Shown in pieces: positions 10,801 through 24,241 of a stretch of DNA of 64,000 nucleotides. How positions within the stretch are numbered: the stretch's first letter is position 1; every line of letters begins with the position of its first letter. The DNA is taken from positions 1 to 64,000 of the forward strand of contig VWPU01014827.1 of NCBI GenBank assembly GCA_013398955.1. The letters are read 5' to 3'. The position numbers and the translations under genes are program-made. Source of the stretch: Callaeas wilsoni. Taxonomy: Eukaryota; Chordata; Aves; Passeriformes; Callaeidae. The notes beneath the pieces were generated by a model that made no database searches, was not told where the DNA came from, and saw nothing but the letters and a program-made list of their open reading frames with translations.

Positions 10801-13202
10801 AATTAATTCCAATAGAGCTGTTTTACAGATATTAAATTTACATATTAAGTACTAAACTGAGGCCAAATTGAAGAATACCGATGGTCTAAAGGCTTTTGGT
10901 TCTATAGCTGTCTGCAGCACAAAGCTATATTTGTGGAATAGTTTCCTGTTATTAGACAATTTTATGAATTTTACAGATTCAATTCTTTCCAGCTAACAGT
11001 TCATAAAGACATGCATCTTTCTTAAACTGCTAGCACATAATTATGGAATGATTTTCAAATATAGATAATAAGTTAATGTAAATAAATCATAATGTTTATA
11101 GAATGGACATACTACATACTGAATTCCTCAGAATTAATTTTTGGAACACTTGAGCTGTATCTTGTTAAGACGAAATTTGATTCTGATTTACGGAATCACT
11201 GTGGAGTTCCTTATTAAACTGTCACTCAGAGAGTATAAGAGTGGAAAACCTATTACTGTGTTAATTAGATCTGAGGTAGTTTTCAGGCTGGTGGTGACAG
11301 CTGCCCGCATGTGGCCCAGCACATACATTATCCTGGTGGCAACACTACCTCTGCTGTGCTGGAAGACTTTTCACAGCCAAGTCAAAAGGGAAAAGGATGC
11401 TGCTTTTCCCCTTAGGGGGCAGTATCACAATCCAGGAGAAAGCTTCAAAGGGTAGATTTATTTTCTCGCAAAGCATTTGTAATGACAAAACATGCTGCAG
11501 ATTCATTGCACTTTGTTCTTTCAAAATTTATTTCTTACTTAAATGTAGCTGCCTTGCATAAACACCCAGTTACATTCAACGAGGTACAAATGTTACCAAG
11601 AGAAAATTATATTAATTAATATTAAGGGACTATATTGTTCAAATATGTTGTGCTTCTTGCATGACTACAGCATTTCAGGAAATTATTCCATGATAAATTA
11701 GGTGTTTGTACTTCTAGACTACACCAGGAGGGGTCAGGTGATAGGCAGCCCCTACGTGTCTCAGTATGTTTCAGCTCTTAATTATTGTCAGTTTCAGAAA
11801 ATGTGGTGAAACAGAGCACCCTAATGTGCCCTCGTGACATGGACACTAGTCAAATTTTCAATAGTGTTCATGAAAGTAATGTCCCTGGACTATCAATCAG
11901 CCTTAGGCTGCAATACACCCAGCTGTTACAGAGATGGAAACTAAGGTACAATATTCGCAAATTTACATCCTCTGGAGGAAACTCATGTAGGTGCACATTT
12001 ACCTCTGGCAAAAATGTAGTAGCAAACCCCACCTCCATTGATGGGAACGTGTTTGGAAAGGCTGGTGAACTCCTTCAAATTGCCTTGAATTTGCTCAAAA
12101 CTGTTATCAAATAGTAGCTAATACTTCTCATAAACCCTAAAACTCTACATCACTGGTAAGCATTCACTTGTTCATGTGGTCAGGATTCTAAGTCACATAT
12201 GAAAAGCAGAACATTCTTTGTCAAGCCAGTACAGCACTTCTTCAAGAGTAGCTCAAAACTAGATACAGTGAGTCAGGTCACACTTGCCAAAAGTAATGGT
12301 ATCGCCTGCTGAACCCAAGTGATTTTTCCTTTCTTCTACATTCAAAAGGAAAGCACTCTCTCTTTTTCCTCTAGAAGTGTGCTGGGAGATGCTGCTTAGC
12401 AGTGTGGCAAGCAGATATGGTACACAAACTGAATCATTCATTCAGCGACTCTTCCTGGGCTGACACTTACACCTATATTTGGGGGGGTGCATGCTAAGTA
12501 ACTATTCCCACACACGCTGCTGTTTCTGTGCGTTAAAAAATAAGCCAATCCAAACAAGAATATGCTGTGAATGCATTGAAGTCAGTGAACAGTCTCTCCC
12601 TGCCCTTTGTGCAAGGGTCTCATGCTGTGCCCTGCTGAGAAAAATGACCTAATGAATTTTTCCCCATCTCTGACTTTGATGACTCCCTGATGTTACCTTC
12701 ACCAGGTTTCCACTTCAATCTCATTTTCTTCTTCATACCTTGTCTCATTGTATTTTCTGTCATATTTTTTTAAATTCACCAATTAATACTGACAGTTATG
12801 TAGAATTTTTGATATTTAAGGGATCATGGACTGCTGAAGAGAAATAAGCCAAGTCTGCCAGTCAGAATACAGGCCACAATTAGTGGAATGAAAACTTTCC
12901 CCATGCATATAAACTACTCCCTTTTCCAAATTCTTAGAGAACAGGTGGATGAGACTTTAATATTGTAAAGTTCTTTTCATTAAAACAAGAAGCAGTAATT
13001 GGTACAGGAGAAATCTTTATGTTCTTCAATTTTTGGTCTGAGCTCATGAACTTCCTTTTAGTCAAAGGATGGAATCCAGAGTCACTTGTCTGGAAAAATA
13101 AAGTCGTGGTCAGCTAGTAAATGAGATATTTCAGCCATAATATTTACAAGACCGAAAAAAAGTTAGCTACCTTTATCTGGAAGCTTTGTGATCACTAAAG
13201 GG
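7841..13202. other. non-coding stretch with a strongly T-rich block
   Basis: No gene is recognised. About 8600-9960 has a marked excess of T over A on the plus strand, so the minus strand is A-rich and mRNA-like. Two minus-strand open frames (8270-8551 and 9728-9943) lie in the same reading phase, but stops lie between them. At 11388-11410 there is a perfect 8-bp inverted repeat around a 7-base loop. The rest is unique AT-rich sequence. Confidence 0.5.
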
Positions 13203-13224
13203 GATGTATGACTGATGTATGACT
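13203..13224 (+). repeat. perfect 11-bp tandem duplication
   Basis: GATGTATGACT occurs twice in direct succession without a mismatch. It is a small, probably recent slippage duplication. Confidence 0.9.
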
Positions 13225-15625
13225 TAGCTACTAAATTCAAAGCAAGCACAAGAGACAAAACTGAAAGTTACATCAAGATTAACTGCTCAGCGTTCATAGT
13301 CCGTCCCTCACACGGTGGAAGAATATAATGGTAAGTTAAGTTTTTTCCTCCCTGAATTAAGGAGTCTTTGCTCATGGAACTGACATGCCATTTTCCTTCC
13401 ATCATAATCTCCTTTGGAGATGTCTACTGATCAAAGGTTTATAAAAGTGGTAGTAATCCATATTAGAACAAGGAAATCAGAAACTTGTCCTTTTGCAAAA
13501 AGGACAGTTTACATTAGTGCTTTCCTTGATTTATCTTTTTGGTGATACATGTAAGACCTTCCAGACAGAGAGTGAATGAAGAATAACACTTAATATCTGT
13601 CCCCAGTAAAGCAAGGATGCCAAGGAAATGAATTTTCATAGGAAGACACAAGAAATCAATAGCCACTATGAACCTTTCAGGTTTTCTGCTGATTTTATCA
13701 AATTTATTTTAATGTCTGATATAAAAGAGATTTAAAACATGAAATCATGATCATTTTCTTGAACTATATTCTTAGAAGTAGTGTCTGTCCCCTCAAAAAG
13801 AGTTTGGATTTTTTTTATCACCTTCATATCTCCAAAACTTGTTTGGAAAATGAGTTCTCAGAAGTAGCAACATGTGATTTAATGTGGGGTGAAAACCAGT
13901 AAGAGTATAGTACATAAGCTTAATTTGACAACTATGGCTCTATACCAGGGTTGCTCAGATTATTTTTTATATCCAGTGGAAAAATAAAGTGACATTTCTG
14001 ATTTTGAAATGGAGAAGAATTCATGCTAAACATGTCAGTCAAATTCTCTTCTTGTTTACACCTAAATACAAAACAAAATTTCATTGTCCAATGAAGCTTG
14101 TTACACCCACAGGTGTACACTTCAGTATGAAGGTTGTTGAATGGGTGTGTAAAGGCAATGTGATTTAAATTATGGAGTGTTTCTAAAAATATCATAATCC
14201 AGGAATCCATTCACTGCAGAATTCAGTCCAGCAGCTCTGATGAAATTGGCAAGATGCATTGGCTGAAGTTATCATGGATCACAATGTACGCAATAGCACT
14301 AAATTTACTAGTTTCTCTCATGCTTATAACTACACTTTTTCCAATAATGACTTTGACTATTTTGTTTTTGTATAACTCTGACTATTTTGTTTCTGACAAG
14401 AACCTGGCAGGGGAGATGGAGAAGGAAATACCTTTATTGCATATACTAAGAGGAAAATATCAAAACTTTTTTTTTTTTTAACAGCTTGGATTTGCCTTCC
14501 TAAGTTAAGTGATCTCTTGCCACAAGAAATTTAGATGTTGCAGTATAATGCAGCAACACAAAACACCAGCTTCTCATGCCAATACATTTATTTCCATGAG
14601 AGAGGCTAGAGGAGTATTAGATTTATAGCAGTTCCTTTCTATAAGGAAACACTTGGTCTCCTAGCTGCCATAATTATTATCAGCTGCAACTTACTGGGTT
14701 TCCTCTTATTAATGTTATCACTTGGCACAGAATTATAATGCAGGTTTAGCCAGTTATTTAGCCATCTGTGAAGTGTCTTAACTCTGTAAGGCTTGGTATT
14801 AAATAAAAAATCTTATTAGTTTTGAGGAATATGACTTCATGGTATTGTCTGCAATTCAGTTAAATAAAAATGAAGTCAGTTGGGAAATTGCTTTAGTTGG
14901 ACTAATTGCATATAATAGCCTAGAAAAATATGGGGATTATAGATGAAACTAAATCCTTCAATAAAGCCTCCTTATGCTAGACACTTTTTGGATTCCTTTT
15001 CCTTGCAACAAACTATGTAAAAAATTAAACCTCTCACTAAATTATTTTCCTTTAATTATTCAAATTTCAAATAGACTATTTTTCATCCCTTGTCTTCATT
15101 TCCTGGCAGAGACCAGAAAAAACAAATTAATTTCATTAAGAGACATTAGACATACAATATAGAATACTAAATCTGGTCAATAATACACTGACTTATTGAA
15201 TCATCTTGTAGTAAATTAAAAATTATTTCAACAGTCCACTGGCTGAAGTATTAAAGCCAATATCAAACCCCTTTCTCTTTCACATGTAAGAATTGAAGGG
15301 ACCAAAAGGCTGGAGTCTAAACACAGAGTCCTCTGCTCATTTATTCCCAGGGATGCCACCAGCAATTTCAGGCTTTCTGCCTATCATTGATACACACAAA
15401 ATTTGCCAAGACTTATATTCCTATACCAGCAGAACATCCTAAGCTCATCTGCATACTCCAGCCTACATTGCTGGAGGAGCAATTTTCTGAGTAATGTTCT
15501 AGAAAGATCAGAATGCTCAGAAACCAGTGCCTACACTGGTATGAAGAAAGTTGAAAATGAGGACAGTTACGTTGCTGGGAAGCCAGCATATTGTTTTCAT
15601 CATGTCTGATAGGTTCTAGATCAGA

Positions 15626-15627
<2 letters not shown>
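13225..15627. other. AT-rich non-coding stretch
   Basis: Only minor simple sequence is present. It includes an imperfect 25-bp tandem duplication whose copies start TGACTATTTTGTTT at 14354 and 14379, and a T-run at 14468-14479. No gene or RNA was recognised. Confidence 0.55.
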
Positions 15628-15658
<31 letters not shown>

Positions 15659-15750
15659 CAAAACAAAACAAAACAAAACAAAACAAACAAAAAACCCACC
15701 CCACATTCAAAACCAAAATCAAAACACCAAAACCAAACCAAAAACGAAAC
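15628..15750. repeat. (AAAAC)n microsatellite with A/C-rich tail
   Basis: AAAAC is repeated about a dozen times to roughly 15694, then degenerates into A/C-only text to about 15750. It is simple sequence of the kind often seen at tails of old retroposed DNA, though no element body is recognised upstream. Confidence 0.93.
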
Positions 15751-18700
15751 GTCTTTTCATAAAAACATCATATATGCTCTTTTTTAAAAAAAATCCCACA
15801 ATAGATAATTTATGAACACAGAAAGAAATCATAGAGCTTTGTTAATGGTTTGATATGTAACCAAAATTCATGAGACATAATTATTTCATCAAGGGATAAA
15901 GTCATTCCCATTTTCCACATCTCTGCCTGGATGAATGGGAGTGCTCATAAATTTTATGTTTCTTGTGTCAGCTAAAAATATATGAATATATACACATCTG
16001 TACATACATATATATACAAATACATAAATTAAATTTCCTCTAGGCAATGTATAGTCTTCAAAGATACTGAAGCTTATTGCAAAAGGGAATGGGACAATCT
16101 GTGTCTGTGGTGGATTTGATGAGCAGAAGTGGACTTAACAGTGTGAAGGAAGCCTCAGCTCAATCTTTATTAGAAGTGTTTGTAAAGCAAGTAATATCCA
16201 AGAGGGAAAAAAATAGAATAGATTATGTGGGAAGTGATAAGTCTACATTTTTGGACATCTTTACAAGCAAGCTGGAAAATACCAGGAAAAATAGACTTAA
16301 TCTTACATGAGAAGAAGAAAGCAGATCAGATGATGTCTCTTCAGACCCCTAGATACACAAAGCAGTTGTGTACATCCTTCTGGAGGGCAAAGATTGGAAC
16401 TTCAACATAGGTATCACCTTTCAGTCTCCTTTAACAGCAGAAATAATTTTACTAGACAATATTTATACTGTTTTAGAGCATCTCTATGCATCTCTACTTC
16501 TATATATGAAAATACATTCATAACACTGAGATTCAGTTATTTGAAGGCAACCCAATAGACACCAGGAATCTGCTTAGGCATCACAGTTTTTCATCTTTTC
16601 TGAGAGTGCTTTCCAAAATAGGCATTTCTAACACAGACTGCAAATGAAATAAAAATCTTTATGCTAAAAGGTCATGCCTTTTATGCTTTTTCCCAATTCA
16701 TATCTGACCTGTTTGTTAACTTAGAAAGACGCTATCTTTTAAAAATATTAAGTCACTGAGAGAATATAATTTAGTAGATCACCTCACGATACGATGGTCT
16801 CCTCTTGTGGTCCCCCATGCTCTGGCCGTCATCCAGCTACCAACACACAGCTGCAAAAGACTGGGAAAAAATTGTGAAGATCTGGAGAATAGGCTTCTGA
16901 TTTCTCTAATATTAGAAACTCTTTCTGTAAGACCTCAAACTGGTTTCCAAATGCTTAAATGGGTCTTATCTCTCTTGATGGTTTCTCAGGATGTTTCCTA
17001 TTGCGCAGAAACCCACGGAGGATCATGATTACAGATAGTTTATAGCTAGAAGAACTTGTTTGTAATTCAGAAAAGAATTGGGAACAGACACCAACATTAA
17101 TAATGGGATGCTAAACAGACAGGGAATGGCTTGACTGTCAGAACTCTTTCCTGATGGTTGCAAACTACAGAGAGTTGCTGGAGATACTGAATGACAGACA
17201 GTAATATGCTAAATGTCAGTAAGCAAAGAATAGCCAAGGATGGTTGTGTTCAGGTGTCCAGCTTGGATGCTTTACTCAAAATTAAACTGTCCTTTTAGGC
17301 TTTATCACTTAAGCAAATGGTAAAGTTTAAAGAGGTCTTGTGTAGCTTATGACTAATTACGTTTTAAATTGAATGTCCTTGGAAAGAGCTAAATGGTGAA
17401 CCAGAGTGCCTGCACCTTGGCTGAAATGTTGATGGAACATGAAAGTGTGATTGTGGAGGTTTGGGCGCAGCTTTATTCATTCTGACATAACAATTTTTGA
17501 GGTGTAAAAACACAGGTGACCTGACCTCTAGGAGTTCTCACAAAGGCTTGAAATTCTGCTCTGAAGTGGGCATATCAAAGCTGGAGGATAAAATCACAGA
17601 CAAAATACTGTAATATCTTGAGATGATGAAAAAATGGGAATTTCTCTTCATAAGTACAGTATATATGCATTTTTGAAGCACAAACACACACACGCATACA
17701 CACCTACATAGTGAGTACCAGAAAGCTCACAGGAAGTTCTGATAACAATTTCAAAGAAAAATGACAAAAAAATGAAATGGAGAATTGTCTAAAATGCAAG
17801 AAGCATCTCCTCTGCATAATGGTAAGATTCACAACTTTCAGTCTGCAGATTTTTATGATCCAGCTACAAAGTGTTCCAGATCTGTCCTCCCCCAGATCCT
17901 CTCATGGGCGGGACTTTAAAGTAGTCAAGGCAGCCAAAAGAAGAGGATGGTGGATTATTATTGAATATGTATATATTGAGGAAAATGTAAACTCCTAAAA
18001 TTTGCCAATAATTGTCTTTCTGCCTTGCAAAGCCATTTTCATTTCTCCTACAAGAGTGCTACTTCTATTAGCTTTGATTACAGAAAAGACAATCACTTAC
18101 TCAAATAATGAAGGACTGTCTTCTCTTTTAAACACAGACGGAGTGCTGGTAGGCTGCAGTATTTCACTAAAGACTGAGGCTAGACTGTACATAGGAGACC
18201 ATGTAAGGAAGAAGATAAAAAAGGGCAACACATTCCTGAGTGAAATGTTATATTCATTTTGTCTCAGAATCAGACACCGACTTCCACCTCTGTGTGCGTG
18301 CAAGCAGGCGCCGCCGGCACCGCAGGGTATCGTTCGTTTCCTCCTGCCCAACACCACCAGGGCAAGATTTTGAAATTGCAGCTTAGTTTAACTCTCTCAC
18401 AGACACATGGTCCGATCTCACAATTACCAACATCTGTACAACGAATTGCCATAAACGTCAAGGAAATGATAACTCTCTGTGGCACTGAACCTGCCCAGTG
18501 CTAAATTTTTGTATCTCTACAGGCTCTTGAGGTTCATATATCCAAATATTTAGAATGTTTAGCATCCAGCCAGACTTCTTCCACAGAAAATGTTAGGCTT
18601 TGGGAATGATGTTTCTTGGTAAGGAACAGATTTCTTGCTCTGACCATTGGCTAATAAAACTCACTATTTACAAAAAACAAAGAAACCTCTATTAAGGCCA

Positions 18701-20192
18701 AAGTCAGTGATCTTGACTGGGTTGTATAAGATGGCATTAATTGCATAATCTGTCCTTTTTCTACAGAAAGAATGAATGATTCCTCAATCAGGAGCTTATC
18801 TTAAAAATACTGAGCCTTGTTCTTTTTAGGGTGTCTATCTGAAACAATTTTTGGAACTAAATAATAAATTATTTTCCTCTCGTATTTCACACTAGTATTG
18901 ATTGAAATGAAAACTAACTTTGACAAGTGCAGTTTTACTCATTTGCTTAGAGAAATGTGAGCACAGTATGGGAATGATCCCTTAATGCCTGCTTAGACCT
19001 TTCTAGGCATTGCCTCTCCTGAATTTTTTAAGGAGAGAACAAAAGAAAAGTCAATGTTGTGCAGTTGGTGTATAAATAATCCTTTGGATATTGTCCATGA
19101 CAGTTGGCTCTCACACAAGAGCAGGTGAATTCCTCACAACCATTTCAGTGTTAGAGGAAGTTGACAATTGCTGCAATAACTAGTGAATACATAGTTTAGG
19201 TTAGAAATGTGTACCAGGAGACAAGGTTACGGATGTTTTCCAGAAGGCAGAAAACAAAAGGCCAGTTATTTCACTGTTCCAGTTGGTGGAGGAGAGGAGA
19301 GTCAGCCTGTTTTGTGACTGCGTGTGGGCAACGTATCGCACATAGCTCCTCAAGGGAGCACTTTTTGAATATAAAAAAGCTGAAATCAGGTCACTAACAG
19401 CAATCCAGAATTCTAGAAAGACTTTTCCCACTCCTAGGGTAAACAGAAGTTTTTCTCCTGGTGAGGTGAATTTTCTTTAGTCCTATTGACACAGTCTCTA
19501 AAACCAGCAACGTCTACCACTTCACATAAACCATGAGGTTCTTCATGCAAACATGCTTCACAGCATCTTGTGAGCAGAGACCGTGTAAGAGTATTTTTTT
19601 AACAAGGTAATTACAACATGTTACTCATGAAGTCACTGCAGATTGCAGCACAACAGGACTTTGTTCTCTGCCATTCTGGGTAATTCTGACAATAGCGCGC
19701 CTCATCCAACAACACAGTTGCAGTCCTGCCTTTAGAAAATCATAATGAAATATGTTAAATGCATGGGATAGTCATACAAAAAAACCACACATGGTGTGTT
19801 TTATGCTACATTATGTTATTCTGTTACACTCTCTAAAGCTAATTCTCCTTGATTTCCAAACACAAAGGTTATGAACTGACAAGTAAAAGCAATCTAAATA
19901 AGCAAACACCCAAAAATTATTGGTTTAAAAGCCTTTTTCTTTTGTCTTTTTATTTTCTTCATGGTAAAGCTCAGAAGTTCACTAAGTTTATATTTTTAAG
20001 CTTTTCTCTGCAGCTATACGAAAATTTTCGTCTTAGCTGAAAGTTGACTGGCATATACTCAGGACTTGTGGCTACAAGGAAAACACCAGGTACCACAAGA
20101 GTCATAATAATATCATACTGAGCTCACCTCAAACCTCCTGGTTGTAAGTACTGTGAGTTTGTTGCAGAAACAGCTGGCATCGAGGAGATGAC
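15751..20192. other. non-coding stretch with one CpG-bearing patch
   Basis: Mostly unique AT-rich DNA with TA/CA simple text near 15975-16030 and 17685-17705. The exception is 18278-18457, which holds 11 CpG dinucleotides and GCGCCGCCGG-type text. Several frames are open across it and none has convincing splice sites. Nothing is named here. Confidence 0.5.
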
Positions 20193-20248
20193 TCAGGTGC
20201 CAGATTCAGGGTTGCTATCATCAGGTGCGAGTTTCAGGGCTGCTATCA
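20193..20248 (+). repeat. 28-bp tandem duplication, two copies
   Basis: The two units (20193-20220 and 20221-20248) both begin TCAGGTGC and end GCTATCA and differ at three positions. No element is attached. Confidence 0.88.
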
Positions 20249-20819
20249 CAAAACAGAAACCAAGGATAATGTATTTCTACCCTCACAGAGACAGTACAGT
20301 ACGTGCTCAAGTCCAAAGGTGCTTCAACCTTGTAAGGTAAAGAAGCCATGGTGAGACTGCAACTGCAAAACTGTCCCATTCCTTCTTCCCCTTTGGCATT
20401 GTTCTGTGCTCTTCCCACACTTTCCTGAGCACAATAGACAGCTCAAACCTTTTGGTACCTTTTTTTTTTTTTCCCCCAAAAAATCACTCCAGCAGATTTT
20501 TTAAAAAATATTATTTATTAAGAAAAAGTGTATATATTGTTTATTTTGCCATGGCTTGTGTTTTACATCCCTCCCCTTCCACCCTTTCCCCTTCCAGTCC
20601 ACAAAACCAGGTGTTGTGTAACTCTGTGAACAAGTAGTCAGTGCTAGAACTGGAATGTCAGCTTCACTGAGACAGCAGTGAAAAATAACATGAAAAGGTC
20701 ACGACTATGATAAAGTATCCCTGCATCTTTCTGTTGAGAAATACAAGGCTTCTGTTGACTTTGCAGAGCTAATCAGGAGCAGAATGATTTGAAATCAGAC
20801 TTCCCCTTTCCTTACGTAA
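20249..20819. other. non-coding stretch, nothing recognised
   Basis: Contains a T-run at 20461-20472 followed by C-run text. If the retroviral remnant that follows once extended further upstream, its pol sequence is no longer recognisable here. Confidence 0.5.
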
Positions 20820-21050
20820 GCCACTTACATAAACCAAAAGGTAAGCAACCACTTAACCTGGATTAAAGACTATCTGCATGTGGACACTATCTCCAAGTGG
20901 AGAGGACCATTCCAAGATCTGCTGACTACCCTTATCGCAGTCAAAGTTGCTGGCAAAGGACCCTGGATTCACTACTTCAGAGTTAAAAAGGCTTCTGCTC
21001 CTGGAACAATGAGGAAAACAGAGACTGATGCAGACAAGAACATGATTTAG
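20820..21050 (+). pseudogene. endogenous retrovirus pol remnant, integrase C-terminus
   Basis: A 76-codon frame with no upstream continuation (TAA at 20817) closes with TAG at 21048. Its centre resembles the C-terminal SH3-like domain of gamma-type (ERV1) retroviral integrases: a Trp-x-Gly-Pro-Phe motif at 20898-20912, a Leu-Thr-Thr stretch with Ala-Val-Lys, and Trp-Ile-His before a basic tail. In life this domain binds DNA during proviral insertion. Here only this end survives. The catalytic DDE core, the zinc-binding domain and reverse transcriptase are not visible upstream. The fragment lies 178 bp before the polypurine tract of the LTR that follows, on the same strand. The env gene that should lie between them is almost entirely missing. 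Assignment to a gamma-like lineage rests on motif recognition only. Confidence 0.62.
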
Positions 21051-21228
21051 ATGATTCTTCTTATGTGCCTAAAGAACTGATCATAATAATTATAATTCTT
21101 CTTTGCATGATAACTGATTGTGTACTGTTTTAGATATTTACTATCGTTAGATATTTACTGTTAAATGCATATTAATAATAGATATTTAGAATAGAGACTC
21201 ATCAAGGTAGAGGCCTTGTCAAGCCTCT

Positions 21229-21240
21229 AAAAGGGGGGAA
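21229..21240 (+). other. retroviral polypurine tract
   Basis: AAAAGGGGGGAA directly abuts the TG that opens the LTR. That is the position and composition of the primer site for plus-strand DNA synthesis. This marks the following LTR as a true 3' LTR of a provirus and not a solo LTR. Confidence 0.7.
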
Positions 21241-21687
21241 TGATGGCTCAGGATTTTAGCTTTTATATTTTCATATGTTTGTAATCCTGCAACTCTTTAG
21301 TGTATAACTCTGAACTCCATGTAGAATGTTAGCTACTGCTTTCCCATTTTTGTCAGACACAACAATTCCTCTCTAGGCCTGAGAATCAAGGACACCTCAC
21401 TGTCTCAGGCCCTGAGAAATGTAAACAAAAGTGAGTTGGGGGAGCAAACTAAGAGAATTCAGCTCCAGTGCCTGAAGCTGTAATTGGACAATTAACCTCT
21501 GATATGCAAATGGCCAAAACTTATATCTGTCTGAAAAACGTGTGACTGTGTCCATCCTGGGTGTGGTCTGCGAGACTCCTGCACTGCCCAAGGTGTACCC
21601 TGCGAAGGCCTTTTAATAAATACCTACCCTTTATCCTTTCACTCTGTCCAGCCTCTGTTCCAGGTCAGCCTCTACAAGGTATCAACA
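21241..21687 (+). mobile_element. 3' LTR of a degraded endogenous retrovirus
   Basis: The element opens with TG right after the polypurine tract and ends in CA at 21686-21687, giving about 447 bp. A TATA-like ACTTATATC is near 21510, and AATAAA is at 21615-21620, about 70 bases before the end, as expected for an R/U5 junction. Upstream on the same strand is the pol remnant. The 5' LTR and most of the internal region are not in the window in recognisable form. The plus orientation and unrelated sequence separate it from the three minus-strand LTRs at 7.3, 35.4 and 56.7 kb. Confidence 0.78.
21615..21620 (+). terminator. LTR poly(A) signal AATAAA
   Basis: A perfect hexamer in the expected place near the 3' end of the LTR, followed by T-rich and GT-containing text. 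Confidence 0.55.
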
Positions 21688-24241
21688 ATATCCTTAGTCT
21701 TGGAGTGACCGTGACAGGAAAGGAAGTTTTTAAGCATAATCGGCCTATTCATGTATTTGAATTTAGGTTTGTTAAATAAGCAGAGCAGCTGCATCCACCT
21801 ATCTGCATTCTTACCAGAGTTACTAAATGGAGACGTATGCCCTTCAAAGTGTAAGAGGACTATTTATTTTCATTTTAATGGAGTTTCTTACAGGTTGCTA
21901 ATATGTCAATTTGATATTTCTTCAAATTGCAAAATGAGAGGCATTTTCCACTGCTGGGAATCAAAAAAGAAAAATTGTATTTTGAAATTTATTGTTGAAA
22001 GTGGTTTTGATTAAATAATGCATTAAAGTAATTGTCAATAGCATTAATTAAGAAACTGAGACTGTTAAGAGGGTGCATTTCAGTGGACCTGTCAATATTT
22101 ACTCCAAAAAACACTCCATGGCTTAATGAGTCATCAGGATGACTGAGAGAAGGACTTGTGGAATGCTTCTCAGAAGTGGAAGAAAATTTGAATTATTCTG
22201 TCTTAATGAAAAGGATACAATCAGGTAGCTCTTGCTTTCAAGGTGTCCTCTCTTTTCTTATTTTTCTTTTATCTCCATCTCCTCATCTGTTTCAGGAGCC
22301 GCTTCCCAGGCTGCTTGGAAAGGAGGGTTTCGTGCTCTGCAGTTTTGTGTTGCAGGGTGAAGTAGGCAAGACAGACTACTTGCAGTCTGTCTTTTGGGGA
22401 CATCTGCTGCTCCCAAGAACTCAGCCGGGCTGTAAAAATGCCACTTTTGCCCCACACCTACAGTGCCAAGCATCAGACCTTCCAACCAGATGCAACTCAT
22501 TGGCTAAAACAACTTTCCTTCCATACACTCCAGAGGAAGAGAGTCAAAGTCCCCATGCTACTGTGCTCTACAGTAAACTGCCTCTGCATTTGCTATCCAG
22601 GAGAGATGATGTTCCTAGACATTTAGTGTAGGTGTCTAGAATGAAACTTCCAATATCACTACATTATTATGCAAACACAGTTAATCAATTTTCCCTTTGC
22701 CAGGAATAGTCCTGCTCACAAGAGTTAGCTCTGCCAAAAACTGGTCATTCGTAGTTGTTATTCCTGCATATTTCTATCTTTTTTAGGCTGAAATTAAAAT
22801 TAGAAATTTTAATGATTAACAGAAGAATGTAGTGAACTGATGGAAAATTTCATACACCTCATAAAGATATGATGGAAGCAGTGAGTTTTGCAAACACCTC
22901 CACATGAGCTAGGGAAATAATAGGTAATTATTTTACTTTATTGAGGATGAGAGCTCATGTCCAGTCTTGCTTATTTGCAAGAATGTGTTAGTGGTAGAAT
23001 TACAGGGATGTTGAGAATTGTATGTTCAGAAACAAAAATCCTGGATTAACTTCAGAGGAAGCTTGAGTGTTCCATTTGTTCTCCGAAAAAATACCTTTTG
23101 TGTAATTGGATTTATTTTCAGTCAGATTCAAGTAAGCAAAGGTTAAAAAATACAACATATTTCATCTTTCTTGTTGCTGAAGTCTCTCAACCCCTAGTAT
23201 ACTAACTATCTGGATCTCAGTGTTCATTTTAGAAAAGACCTTGTATCCGTAGCCTGGAATTCAAACCTCCACCCATATTTTATTTTGTCTTTTTTTTTTT
23301 TTTAAAGACCTGAATTCCTGAAACTGCCAAACTCCACTTAGCTACAAAAAAAAAACACCTCATCCCCCCTACAGAAAAATCAAAGCATCTGACTGATTTC
23401 AGCAAAAGCAGTCTTTGTTAAGGAAAAAGATGAGTTTTACCAAAATAATAGAGACTGATATGATCTTTCAATAGAATAAGGTCCTGACTTGTAATTGGAC
23501 ATATTTTGAGTTTAAAATAACATAGTTAATTAGTGTCGTAATTTTTATATTTTGGATGGCAATAGTCACAACATATGAAATATTATAGCATTTTATGTTT
23601 CCTAACATAAAAAAGTGTATGTCAAGGTTTTCCCTATACCTAAAAAACCCCTTGATGATACAAAATCCGTCATTTAAATGTCTGATTTTCAAAGAGTCTT
23701 TGCTATCACATGAAACTTTATAAACTCTTCAGATCGATTTTCTATAGGGAACAAAGTGATGTATGAGGATTCAGTAGGTTTTCCATTTGTTTTGAAGGAC
23801 TTATCCTGGTCATCCTTATATTCTCTGGGAATTGACACTCACTTGAAAACCTGACCATTAATTTCTGCAAAATACCATCGTAACCATAAAAATAATGAAG
23901 ACATTTATTTTTGAAGCTTTAAGAGGCACTTCAAATTTCTATAGCAAATCCCTGTCTGTAGAGTCTAAACATCACCTTATCTTCACAACCCTGTAATAAT
24001 AATTATTAAAAAAAATGTAGGCAGAGCTTTTTTTCTTTCCTGGTAATCACATCCAGAACACTTCTGCCATAAGCATATTATGGATAATGAGGGCTGCAAG
24101 GACCAGTAAGCAGCATCACTCTCCCTTCCAAAGTACCGCATTTATTGCTTGAGCTGTCAGAGCTGAATGGATTTAGCATGTGTGCTTATAACAACGTGTT
24201 AGCTGTTATGTGCTTGACATGTGGCAGCAGCTTAAAACCAT
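21688..24241. other. non-coding stretch, nothing recognised
   Basis: It includes the longest open frame of the window (22158-22631, plus strand), which is not convincing as a gene. A good acceptor-like pyrimidine tract ends in CAG at about 22295, inside that frame. T-runs and A-runs lie near 23290-23350. No repeat family was recognised. Confidence 0.5.

Noticed and set aside
15285..15400. GAAGGGACC text resembling a CR1 tail on the minus strand
   Set aside because: Only one short word matches; the expected neighbouring CR1 landmarks are absent.
22158..22631. Longest open frame in the window, 157 codons, plus strand
   Set aside because: A frame of this size is expected about once by chance in 64 kb read in six frames at this base composition. 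The product has no recognisable domain, and the start has no context. An acceptor-like tract inside it is noted but not enough.
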